From: a virus
Reading direction: 5' to 3' (one strand)
Length of the DNA stretch: 20,116 bases
IMG/VR virus record: IMGVR_UViG_3300049793_000155
Location: 1 to 20,116 of that record
Positions 13,756-20,116 of the stretch are shown piece after piece (position 1 is the stretch's first letter; the number at the start of each line of letters is the position of its first letter). Below the pieces are notes generated by a model, which searched no databases, had not been told where the DNA came from, and saw nothing but the letters and a program-made list of their open reading frames with translations. A program made the translations under genes and the position numbers.

Positions 13756-14198
13756 GACTAATAAAGTATATCGCAATTCATTGCACGGCGGGAAACCAAC
13801 AGGAGCCTATTCCACAGCTTTTAGCATACTTCAAAGATGTTAGAAAGTGGTCTGTACCCGGCTATCATTATGTGATCAAAGCTGATGGCGAGATCGTTAA
13901 TATTTTACCGATTGAACAGGTGAGTAATGGCGTAGCCGGATTTAACCATGAGATCATAAATATTGCATACTTAGGCGGAATTGATGCCAAAGGAAAAGCA
14001 ATTGATAACCGAACAACACAACAAAAAGCAAGCTTAGTTAAGTTGCTTACCGAATTAAAAAAACAATTTAAAACAGCCATTATACAAGGGCATAGAGATT
14101 TCTCAGCGGATTTAAACCATGATGGTCAAATCGAATCGTTTGAGTGGATTAAAATCTGTCCCTGCTTTGATGCTAAAAAAGAATATGAAAAAATTTAA
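13752..14198 (+). CDS. Endolysin: N-acetylmuramoyl-L-alanine amidase (T7 lysozyme type)
   Basis: A 148-residue Amidase_2 domain with no extra wall-binding module. Zinc ligands match T7 lysozyme: His10 (IAIHCTAG), His114 (QGHRDF) and Cys136 (IKICPC). Lys134, two residues before that Cys, corresponds to the catalytic Lys, and Tyr40 (GYHYVI) to the catalytic Tyr. The enzyme cuts the amide bond between MurNAc and L-Ala in peptidoglycan for host lysis. There is no signal peptide, so it needs a holin or other route to reach the periplasm. An insert NHDGQIES (122-129) looks like a short Asp/Asn-rich, calcium-loop-like turn. It overlaps the previous stop by 4 bases and the next gene by 14. Confidence 0.9.
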   Translation: MRLIKYIAIHCTAGNQQEPIPQLLAYFKDVRKWSVPGYHYVIKADGEIVNILPIEQVSNGVAGFNHEIINIAYLGGIDAKGKAIDNRTTQQKASLVKLLTELKKQFKTAIIQGHRDFSADLNHDGQIESFEWIKICPCFDAKKEYEKI

Positions 14199-14697
14199 GA
14201 TACTGCTTGTGTGTTGTGGTGTTCTTTCACTGGCAGGATGTAAAACCTTATGTCCTCCAGCAGAAAGAATTGTAACTCACGATACGCTAAGTACTGAAAC
14301 TGTGGTTCATATACATGACACCATCCTTTATTCCGCCCCAGCCTCAGTAACTGGAGAAATCGCGTTAGGTGATTTGATCATAAAGGAAAAATTTAAGCCT
14401 GTTAAAACAAGCTATAAGCATGCAACGCTTACTCAAAAAGTTGTAAACGATACCTTAGTATCAACATGCCTTTGCGACACGGCTGCGATTAGGGCGCAGT
14501 ATCGTGATAGTATCACGAATAGAATTCGTTCGTCATTAAGTAAAGAAACTCTTCCACCAGTAGAAGTAAAGTATATTCCTTGGTGGGTAAAAATACTTGC
14601 ATGGATTGGAGGTATTAGCACATTATTTCTATTGATAGGAATAGTGATCAGAATCTGTAAATGGTACTACGGTGGTAAGTCATTACCCAAAATTTAA
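14185..14697 (+). CDS. u-spanin-like lipoprotein with C-terminal membrane segment
   Basis: The frame is open from 14119, but the ATG at 14185 is preferred because it gives a proper lipoprotein signal: MKKFKILLVCCGVLSLAGC, lipobox L16-A-G-C19. The 170-residue product then has a beta-prone periplasmic part (ERIVTHDTLSTETVVHIHD), a charged stretch (AIRAQYRDSITNRIRSSLS) and a C-terminal membrane segment (about residues 133-158, WWVKILAWIGGISTLFLLIGIVI) with a basic tail. A lipidated N-terminus in the outer membrane plus a C-terminal inner-membrane anchor is the design of unimolecular spanins (phage T1 gp11 type), which fuse the two membranes at the last step of lysis. It directly follows the endolysin. 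The spanin role is inferred from topology and context. Confidence 0.7.
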   Translation: MKKFKILLVCCGVLSLAGCKTLCPPAERIVTHDTLSTETVVHIHDTILYSAPASVTGEIALGDLIIKEKFKPVKTSYKHATLTQKVVNDTLVSTCLCDTAAIRAQYRDSITNRIRSSLSKETLPPVEVKYIPWWVKILAWIGGISTLFLLIGIVIRICKWYYGGKSLPKI

Positions 14698-14736
14698 ACG
14701 TCATTTAATTATTGTTTAATCTATATAAAAAACATC

Positions 14737-15081
14737 ATGAAACAAATCAAATCGATTTTCAAAAATCATCCAACAGCAAAAGAAGTACACGTTACTTCAG
14801 ACAAAACAATCTTCTTTGAAAAACACCATGCTGTTTCTCATTCCAATGGATTAGAAGATGACCGTGTAAAAACTATTACACGTGAAGAAGCAGATGCTAT
14901 TCCTGATGATGAATCTGAGAAAACAGAGGCATCAATGGAAGCAGTTGAAAAAGAAGTGGCTGATAAGCTACAGCCCGAAAAGGAAGCCGAAGAAAAACAG
15001 GTAGCTGAGAAAGAAGCGACTGATAAGGCAACATCCGAAGCAGAGGTATCTGATAAAACATCAAAAGAAAAAAAGAAATAA
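14737..15081 (+). CDS. Small phage protein with acidic/lysine-rich tail (unknown function)
   Basis: A 114-residue protein. The first 40 residues (KQIKSIFKNHPTAKEVHVTSDKTIFF) are compact and match, as I recall, short proteins common before the sheath gene in Bacteroidetes Mu-like phages. Residues about 55-114 are low-complexity Glu/Lys/Ala repeats (EKEAEEKQVAEKEATDK), likely disordered or helical. It lies between the lysis genes and the sheath. A structural or assembly role (neck or head decoration) is possible but not shown. Confidence 0.55.
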   Translation: MKQIKSIFKNHPTAKEVHVTSDKTIFFEKHHAVSHSNGLEDDRVKTITREEADAIPDDESEKTEASMEAVEKEVADKLQPEKEAEEKQVAEKEATDKATSEAEVSDKTSKEKKK

Positions 15082-15105
15082 TAATAACCTTTTAAAATAT
15101 AAAGC

Positions 15106-16272
15106 ATGTTACCTAACGTAAGGATTCTTTTACAAAATGGCAGTCTTGGAGGATTACTTCGATTTGCTGCTGGGGTTGCCGCCCTTATGGGCACAGGTGT
15201 AGCTGTATCAGGTAAAATTGGTATCGGTGATCCTCGTTTAATTTTCAGCCTCACTGAAGCTGAGGCGCTCGGAATTACATTAGCGGATAATCCTATTGCA
15301 TATCGTCAGGTAAAAGAATTTTACGACGAAGCCGGAACTGGTGCAGAATTATATATTATGTTGGTTGCTGATACGATGAGTCAAACTGATATGAATGACC
15401 TTACAAATGCCAATGGCATTGTGAAGTTATTAAACTATGCTTCGGGCAGAGTTCGTATATATGCAACATTCTATAAGCCAGCGGTGGGTTATGTTTTAGT
15501 AACAACTCATGGAATTGATGAGGATGTATTTACAGCAGTTGTTAAAGCGCATGCTACAAACGAAGCTTATGCATTACTTCAAATACCTTGCAGATCATTA
15601 TTAGAAGGCAGAGCATTTACAGGAACTGCTGCATCATTAACTGACATAACTACCATGACTAATAATCGTGTGGGTATTGTAATTGGTGGAACAGCAAATG
15701 ATGGTTCTTGTTCTGTTGGATTAGCATTAGGTCGTTTGGCTAAGGATCCTGTACAAAGAAAATTGAGCCGAGTTAAATCAGGCCCATTGAATATTACAGC
15801 GGCTTTTGCGGGTACTATTGATGTAGATCATTCTACACAATTAAACTTAATGCATGATAAGGGATATATTGTTTTAAGAACATTCCCGGGCTTTACCGGA
15901 TTTTACTTCAGTAGCGATCATGTAGCGGCTAAGCCAACTGATGATTATTGTTTCATATCTCGTGGTCGAGTTATTGACAAAGCATCTGTACTTGCTTATG
16001 CTACTTATGTAGAAGAGTTAGATGACGAAGTAACAATTAATACAGACGGAACTTTAGATATCGGTCAGGTTAAATATTTGGAGCAAAAAATTGAGAATCA
16101 AATTAATAGTACCATGACTGCTAATAAAGAAATCAGCAGTGTAAAATGTACCATTAATCCAAATCAAAACTTGCTTTCAAATCCTTTATTACAGGTTGTA
16201 TTAAAAGTTACTCCAGTAGGTTATAACTCTGCTATAGATGTATTGTTAGGATTCGATAATCCAAATGTTTAA
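15106..16272 (+). CDS. Contractile tail sheath protein (DUF2586-like, Mu gpL role)
   Basis: A 388-residue protein with a hydrophobic, Gly/Ala-rich start (LLRFAAGVAALMGTGVAVSG), an AEALGI...AYRQVKEFYDEAGTGAELYIML segment, a central GRVRIYATFYKP and VGIVIGGTANDGSCSVGLALGRLAKDPVQRKLSRVKSGPLN, and a C-terminal domain with TYVEELDDEVTINTDGTLDIGQVKYLEQKIENQI. These are the features of DUF2586-type sheaths in Bacteroidetes phages. The position (before tube, chaperone and tape measure) confirms it. It contracts to drive the tube through the envelope. A signal-like start is present but is part of the sheath fold. Confidence 0.85.
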   Translation: MLPNVRILLQNGSLGGLLRFAAGVAALMGTGVAVSGKIGIGDPRLIFSLTEAEALGITLADNPIAYRQVKEFYDEAGTGAELYIMLVADTMSQTDMNDLTNANGIVKLLNYASGRVRIYATFYKPAVGYVLVTTHGIDEDVFTAVVKAHATNEAYALLQIPCRSLLEGRAFTGTAASLTDITTMTNNRVGIVIGGTANDGSCSVGLALGRLAKDPVQRKLSRVKSGPLNITAAFAGTIDVDHSTQLNLMHDKGYIVLRTFPGFTGFYFSSDHVAAKPTDDYCFISRGRVIDKASVLAYATYVEELDDEVTINTDGTLDIGQVKYLEQKIENQINSTMTANKEISSVKCTINPNQNLLSNPLLQVVLKVTPVGYNSAIDVLLGFDNPNV

Positions 16273-16300
16273 TCAGTTTAATCCTTAAAAATTTAATAAG

Positions 16301-16720
16301 ATGTTTTTTGATACAAAAGAATGTGAATGGTCAGATCAGGATATATATCTGAATGGCTTCAAAATAGCTAAATGTACTGGGGCGAAATTTAAAAAATCTC
16401 AGGAGAAAGAAGCTTTATATGCTGGCGGTAATGAGCCGTTAAGTATACAAAAGGGTAACAAGGCATACGAAGGTACCTTAACCTTATTGAAGGGTGCTGT
16501 CGATAATATGAATGCCGCTGCGGTAACTGCTGGAGGAGATGATCTATTGGATATCGAATGGACATTAACAATTGTTTTTAAAGCGAAAGGCGCTCGTATT
16601 TTAAAATCTCATACTCTAGTAGGAATTGAATTTGATGAGATCGAAGAGGGCTTAATGCAAAATGATAAGAAGTCAGAAATTCCATTACCATTTAAATATT
16701 TAAGAAAACTATCAACCTAA
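16301..16720 (+). CDS. Tail tube protein (Mu gpM role)
   Basis: A 139-residue beta-rich protein immediately after the sheath. Signature segments are FKIAKCTGAKFKKSQEKEALYAGGNEPLSIQKGNKAYEGTLTLLKG, which match tube proteins ('GG..P..I..G...YEG.LTL'), and a C-terminal LVGIEFDEIEEGLMQNDKKSEIPLPFKYL. The subunit forms the stacked rings of the tail tube inside the sheath. Sheath, tube, chaperone, tape measure order is standard for contractile tails. Confidence 0.8.
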   Translation: MFFDTKECEWSDQDIYLNGFKIAKCTGAKFKKSQEKEALYAGGNEPLSIQKGNKAYEGTLTLLKGAVDNMNAAAVTAGGDDLLDIEWTLTIVFKAKGARILKSHTLVGIEFDEIEEGLMQNDKKSEIPLPFKYLRKLST

Positions 16721-16726
16721 AAAATC

Positions 16727-17140
16727 ATGACACAAGTAGCAGACAAAATTGAAGAGGTTATTAATCCAGAATTAACAATCGGAGAAGAGTTCAAATTACT
16801 TGAACTTACACAGGAACAGCAAGAAGAAAAAATACGCCAGGAGCTCTTACAAAAAGCATACGAGGATAAGTGCGCTAGCATTAAAGCTAAGTACCCTAAA
16901 GCATTTGAATTAGTTGTTGGAGACAAGCGTGCATTTGTGAATTCAATCACACGTAAGGTTATTTCAATGGCTCAAACAGTAAGTAATGGCGACGAAGTAA
17001 ATCTTTGTGAACTCATCTTAGATGCTTGTTGGATTGAAGGTGATGACGAGATCAGAGATGATGACGATTACTTTATTCCGGCGATGGCTCAGATTCAAGG
17101 TTTATTAACTCTTAAAACTGCATCGCTAAAAAAGCTTTAG
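16727..17140 (+). CDS. Tail assembly chaperone, short (0-frame) form
   Basis: A 137-residue acidic helical protein between tube and tape measure, the place of the tail assembly chaperones (lambda gpG, Mu gp41). The N-terminal part is Glu-rich (LELTQEQQEEKIRQELLQKAYED) and the middle is the compact domain (IKAKYPKAFELVVGDKRAFVNSI...ISMAQTVSNGDEVNLCELILDACW). The stop TAG at 17138-17140 comes two codons after a slippery heptamer, so a longer form is also made. Its acidic character suits binding the tape measure while the tube assembles. Confidence 0.8.
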   Translation: MTQVADKIEEVINPELTIGEEFKLLELTQEQQEEKIRQELLQKAYEDKCASIKAKYPKAFELVVGDKRAFVNSITRKVISMAQTVSNGDEVNLCELILDACWIEGDDEIRDDDDYFIPAMAQIQGLLTLKTASLKKL

Positions 17141-17316
17141 CAGATCGCGAATTAGTAGATACAGATCACAGCGATACTGCATTAATCCGTAAAGTAAATA
17201 GTCAGATAAGTTATTACACAACTTATAATCCCTTGGATTTAACTGACGAAGAATGGGCGACGGTTTGGAATGATCTGATTTGGATAAGAAAAAAAGAAGC
17301 TGAAAAAAAGAAGTAA
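16727..17316 (+). CDS. Tail assembly chaperone, long form by -1 frameshift
   Basis: At 17128-17134 the 0 frame reads ..CTA AAA AAG.., so A AAA AAG is a correct-phase -1 slippery heptamer. Slipping back one base continues with 60 more codons (ALADRELVDTDHSDT ... IRKKEAEKKK) to TAA 17314-17316, joined to the first 136 residues for a 196-residue product. The extension has no start codon or neighbouring gene of its own and would otherwise be unexplained open frame. Its stop overlaps the tape measure ATG by one base. This is the gpG/gpGT arrangement of long-tailed phages, where both forms are needed in a fixed ratio. Confidence 0.85.
17128..17180 (+). promoter_or_regulatory. Programmed -1 ribosomal frameshift signal with stem-loop
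   Basis: Slippery site A AAA AAG (17128-17134), a 5-base spacer (17135-17139), then a hairpin. GCAG (17140-17143) pairs with CTGC (17177-17180), and ATCGC (17144-17148) with GCGAT (17171-17175), with A17176 bulged: nine base pairs around a 22-base loop. The spacer length is in the usual 5-8 range for a stimulatory structure. Confidence 0.85.
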
Positions 17317-19247
17317 TGGGAAACATAGTTGAGTTCATAATAAAAATGCGCGACGGACTTTCGAGTCCACTTAAAAAAGCGGGCAAAGAAGTCGACTCAA
17401 CGACCAACGGATTTAATAGACTGTTAGCTTCTAATAAGAGGCTACAGGTATTAATGGGAACTACGGCTAACTCTGCCACTGATTTAAAAGCAAAAATCCA
17501 AAAGCTTCAGGAATTTCGAGATCTGCTCCCGGCTTCATCTACTAAGAACATTAGAAAGATTAACGATGAAATAGAAACCCTGACCGGGAAGATTTCAAAA
17601 ATAGAAACCATGAAAAGTGGTAAGGGTATCAAAGGATACTTCAGTGATTTGGTAAGTCAAATACCACCAATCTTAACCAATCCAATTGTAGCTATTGGTG
17701 CTGGTATCGGCTTCTCTATTAACAAAGGATTGGAGAATTCAAAAACAAAATTAGAATTATCAAACCTAGTCGGAAAAGATTCGGGTAACGCTTTATATAA
17801 AAGCTTATCCGGAATAAAATCTATGTTAGGTGATGAGACCTTTGATTTTGGTAAAAAGATATTGAATAGCGGTGTTGCTGTTGATAAGGTTACATCCACT
17901 TTAAAAAGCTTAGGGAATATAGCTAATGGGGATAAAGCTGCATTAGCTAATGTTGTTGATGCTTTTTCAGAAATGAGAGTGGAAGGAAAATTTACTGAAG
18001 AAGGTTTTAAAAAGTTTGGTATGCTTGGTTTTAATCCGCTACAGCAAATTAGCAAAACCACTGGTGAGAGTATGGCTAAGTTGACTCAAAGAATGGATGA
18101 CGGAAAAATTAGTGTTGCTGAAATTGAAAAAGCAATGGAAGGTGCAACCTCCCAGGGCGGTCAGTTTTATGGTAACCTTGAGCGCATTAATAATTCGCCT
18201 CAAGGAAAGTGGAATTCAATGATAGCTAAGATTAGTAAGTTCGGTGGAATGATCGGCGAATACTTAATGCCATTAATTACCTCTGTAGTTGATACAGCGG
18301 TAGATGGTTTTGGTTGGCTGTCTGATAAAATTTCAATGGTACTAGGTTGGTTAAAGCCATTAACAAAATCCTTTGCGGAATTTAAAGGTATTATTGGCTT
18401 AGTAGCTTCTGTCCTCGGAGGATTAGCGATTGGTATATGGGCAGTTACTGCCGCTAAAACTGCTTGGGGAACTATAACGGAATGGCTTACATTAACTATT
18501 GAATCGATGAGTGCTTCCATTATGGCTATACCTGTTTTTGGATGGATACTTGCAGGCATTGCTGCCGTTATAGCAGCTGTTATGTATTTAAGAAGTCATT
18601 TTGAAGGGTTCGGTAGATTCTTCAAGAATCTATGGTCGATTTTAAAAGCGACATTCACTTATACTGTTTCCGGTTTTAAACAGGGATTTGATTCGATTAG
18701 TTATTATGTTCAGTTGTTATGGCTTAAACTTAAATCATTCGGTCAATATGTGGGGCAACTATTTACAAATATTGGTGAGTCTTTATCGTTAGCAGCTCAG
18801 TTTAAATTTTCGGAAGCCAAAGCAAAACTAACAGCAACTATTACTACAGAGGCTAGTAAAGAAATTAAACAGTTAGATAAAGATCATGCTGCTAAGCAGG
18901 ATGGTTATATGAAGGAGCAAATGACCTCCCTTGCAGTAATAGCACTAACTCCATTAAAGGGAATTATTAAAGCTAAAAAAGAAGATCCTAATGCAGCAAC
19001 GGATCAAGCTTTTGGAGATAGTAAAGGAAGATCATCTAGTGGATCAACAACTAATACAGCTAAAGTAGATCAAGGTATTAATGCAATATCCGGAGGCGGT
19101 GTAAAAAATATTTATGTCACAGTAAACAAAATGATTGAAAACTCATATATAACTGTAACACAAGAAACAAAACAAGCAGCTCGTGACCTTGAGAGATTAA
19201 TCGAAGAGGGTATGGTTAGAGCGATAGCTTCAGCAAGCGCAAGATAA
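17316..19247 (+). CDS. Tape measure protein
   Basis: A 643-residue protein after the chaperone, the expected place. It starts with a helical, coiled-coil-prone region (LLASNKRLQVLMG...DLKAKIQKLQEFRDLL), has a Gly-rich hydrophobic patch near residues 112-135, a central tape-measure-like domain (MRVEGKFTEEGFKKFGMLGFNPLQQISKTTGESM), two strong membrane-like segments (about 361-385 and 400-425) and a C-terminal basic/Ser-rich linker and helix. By the rule of about 1.5 angstrom per residue this sets a tail near 95 nm, similar to Mu; that is a rough estimate. The protein also likely enters the host membrane to pass DNA. ATG shares its first base with the chaperone stop (TAATG). Confidence 0.85.
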   Translation: MGNIVEFIIKMRDGLSSPLKKAGKEVDSTTNGFNRLLASNKRLQVLMGTTANSATDLKAKIQKLQEFRDLLPASSTKNIRKINDEIETLTGKISKIETMKSGKGIKGYFSDLVSQIPPILTNPIVAIGAGIGFSINKGLENSKTKLELSNLVGKDSGNALYKSLSGIKSMLGDETFDFGKKILNSGVAVDKVTSTLKSLGNIANGDKAALANVVDAFSEMRVEGKFTEEGFKKFGMLGFNPLQQISKTTGESMAKLTQRMDDGKISVAEIEKAMEGATSQGGQFYGNLERINNSPQGKWNSMIAKISKFGGMIGEYLMPLITSVVDTAVDGFGWLSDKISMVLGWLKPLTKSFAEFKGIIGLVASVLGGLAIGIWAVTAAKTAWGTITEWLTLTIESMSASIMAIPVFGWILAGIAAVIAAVMYLRSHFEGFGRFFKNLWSILKATFTYTVSGFKQGFDSISYYVQLLWLKLKSFGQYVGQLFTNIGESLSLAAQFKFSEAKAKLTATITTEASKEIKQLDKDHAAKQDGYMKEQMTSLAVIALTPLKGIIKAKKEDPNAATDQAFGDSKGRSSSGSTTNTAKVDQGINAISGGGVKNIYVTVNKMIENSYITVTQETKQAARDLERLIEEGMVRAIASASAR

Positions 19248-19534
19248 TGCAAGATTTTTTAATAGATGAAAATACGAATGAGATGAAGTTCCTAAATGGG
19301 GACTTCGCTTTTGGCGATTCTACTAAACAAAATCAAAAAGCATTGTTGTTAGCTAATAAGAATTCATACAAAGAAAGTCCATTAATTGGCGTTGGTATTA
19401 TGTCTAGTATCGATGATGACAGTAATGATTTATTAAGAGACATCCGAATTGAAATGGTGAGAGATGGAATGACAATAAATGAATTAAAAGTAATTAGTCC
19501 TGGTAAAATTAATCTTGATGCAGAATATAAGTAA
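19247..19534 (+). CDS. Baseplate wedge protein, gp25 / Mu gp46-like
   Basis: A 95-residue protein starting one base inside the tape measure stop. It has the layout of small baseplate wedge proteins of the T4 gp25/Mu gp46 type: DFLIDENTNEMKFLNGDFAFGDSTKQNQKALLLANKNSYKESPLIGVGI, then a helix with DLLRDIRIEMVRDGM, then a strand (ELKVISPGKINL). Such proteins lock the sheath to the baseplate. The resemblance is to the pattern, not a database match. Its stop overlaps the next ATG by one base. Confidence 0.65.
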   Translation: MQDFLIDENTNEMKFLNGDFAFGDSTKQNQKALLLANKNSYKESPLIGVGIMSSIDDDSNDLLRDIRIEMVRDGMTINELKVISPGKINLDAEYK

Positions 19535-19854
19535 TGGCTGTAAAAAAAATAACTGTATTACCCAATCAATCAATATGGGATATATCGGTCCAGTATTTCG
19601 GTTCGGTTGATGGTGTTAAGCAGTTGATTCTTGACAATCCTAATTCTTGTGATTTTGAAAATTCATTAGTTCCAGGAACATTATTAGTTATTCAGGATGC
19701 TCCAATTAATAAAGCAGTTGTAGAGTACTTTGATAATAGAATTATAAAACCAGCTACAGCAATCGAATCTCCTATAATATCAGGATGGATATTGGATACC
19801 GGTATTTGGAATGATAATAAATGGTGGAACGATAACCAATGGTGGATAGACTAA
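19534..19854 (+). CDS. LysM-domain baseplate protein
   Basis: A 106-residue protein. Residues 5-53 form a LysM-like fold: ITVLPNQSIWDISVQYFGSVDGVKQLILDNPN ... LVPGTLLVI. LysM modules bind glycan and are common in small hub-associated proteins (gp53/gpX type) of contractile tails. The C-terminal part is unusual: WILDTGIWNDNKWWNDNQWW, with Trp-Asn-Asp repeats. Overlaps upstream stop by one base and ends one base before the next ATG. Confidence 0.7.
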   Translation: MAVKKITVLPNQSIWDISVQYFGSVDGVKQLILDNPNSCDFENSLVPGTLLVIQDAPINKAVVEYFDNRIIKPATAIESPIISGWILDTGIWNDNKWWNDNQWWID

Positions 19855-19855
19855 A

Positions 19856-20116
19856 ATGGCAAATATAAATAACATATTAAACGGAGATACCGGATTGTCG
19901 GCACGCCAAAAATTGCTTATACTAATTGATTTTTACAATCAATTTGTAAACTCTGATGGCTCGTATAATTTACAATCGTTTTCATCTAAAAAAACATTGG
20001 TATTCAAAGGCGCTACCGATGGATTATCAAAAATTGAATTTATTCCTACAGATGGCGGTGCAGGTATTATCAATGTTTATAATAATGCTGGAGTTTTAAA
20101 AACTACTATCAATGGC
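19856..20116 (+). CDS. Partial tail protein (baseplate or fibre), runs off the window
   Basis: ATG at 19856, open to the last base (87 codons seen), so the 3' end is missing. The start MANINNILNGDTGLSARQKLLILIDFYNQF looks like an attachment region, and the repeat-like KKTLVFKGATDGLSKIEFIPTDGGAG and INVYNNAGVLKTTING suggest beta-solenoid or fibre sequence. It follows the LysM protein by one base, so it is in the same operon. A fibre-type protein is the likely class, but no gpJ-like motifs are visible in the part seen. Confidence 0.5.
   Translation, partial: MANINNILNGDTGLSARQKLLILIDFYNQFVNSDGSYNLQSFSSKKTLVFKGATDGLSKIEFIPTDGGAGIINVYNNAGVLKTTING

Noticed and set aside
13868-14080. Leftward frames opposite the amidase and spanin genes
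   Set aside because: Fully antisense to confidently identified genes with no start context or homology.
14119-14184. Earlier start for the spanin-like gene at 14119
   Set aside because: It would put 22 extra residues before a clear lipoprotein signal that starts at 14185, destroying the N-terminal signal layout.
1-20116. CRISPR arrays, insertion sequences, tRNA/rRNA genes, reverse transcriptase or DGR repeats
   Set aside because: None seen on either strand. Some related Bacteroides transposable phages carry a DGR near tail fibres, but the window ends before that region.

Overview
The window is part of a Mu-like (transposable, contractile-tailed) prophage from a Bacteroidetes host. Two things point to the host. 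Two intergenic sites match the Bacteroidetes promoter (TTG or TTTG, a spacer, then TAnnTTTG), and most start codons have A/T-rich leaders with no Shine-Dalgarno sequence. The Mu-like identity rests on a DUF935 portal fused to a MuF domain, DUF1320, a gpI-type protease with a nested scaffold, a DUF2586-type sheath, and gpG, hub and spike homologues. Neither prophage end nor the transposase is in view; family names come from recognition of the translated sequences, not from searches.

Layout. (1) 1-979, rightward: five tightly packed small accessory/early genes of unknown function. (2) 980-1801: a promoter, a palindrome over its start point, a 72-nt cloverleaf RNA resembling the C4 antisense RNA of phages P1/P7, an antirepressor-like gene whose start codon is complementary to that RNA, and a 44-aa follower gene. 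(3) 1832-2401: a lipoprotein gene with its own terminator, probably a moron. (4) 2465-2776: a 103-aa helix-turn-helix-like protein at the early/late boundary, a candidate Mor/C-type late activator. (5) 11012-2777, leftward: small and large terminase, DUF1320, the portal-MuF fusion with an extra C-terminal nuclease-like domain, then hub, spike, gpG and tail terminator genes. A possible + strand small RNA lies in the 106-bp gap inside this operon. (6) 11013-11186: a palindrome-rich divergent control region. (7) 11187-20116, rightward: protease/scaffold, major capsid protein, lysis cassette (membrane coiled coil, T7-type amidase, u-spanin-like lipoprotein), sheath, tube, tail-assembly chaperone with a textbook -1 frameshift site, tape measure, a gp25-like wedge, a LysM baseplate protein, and a gene running off the window.

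How it works together: the region around 980-1801 would set the lysogeny/antirepression switch. The small HTH protein may turn on two divergent late operons through the 11013-11186 region. The leftward operon supplies packaging, portal and the central baseplate; the rightward operon supplies the head shell, lysis and the tail shaft. Splitting the virion genes across two divergent operons differs from Mu, where late genes run one way.

The observations most worth checking are the C4-like RNA with its start-codon complementarity, the frameshift element, the nuclease-like domain on the portal, the signal peptide on the major capsid protein, the u-spanin in place of a two-gene spanin pair, the possible antisense small RNA, and a CC dinucleotide fixed at -18 before five rightward late genes.
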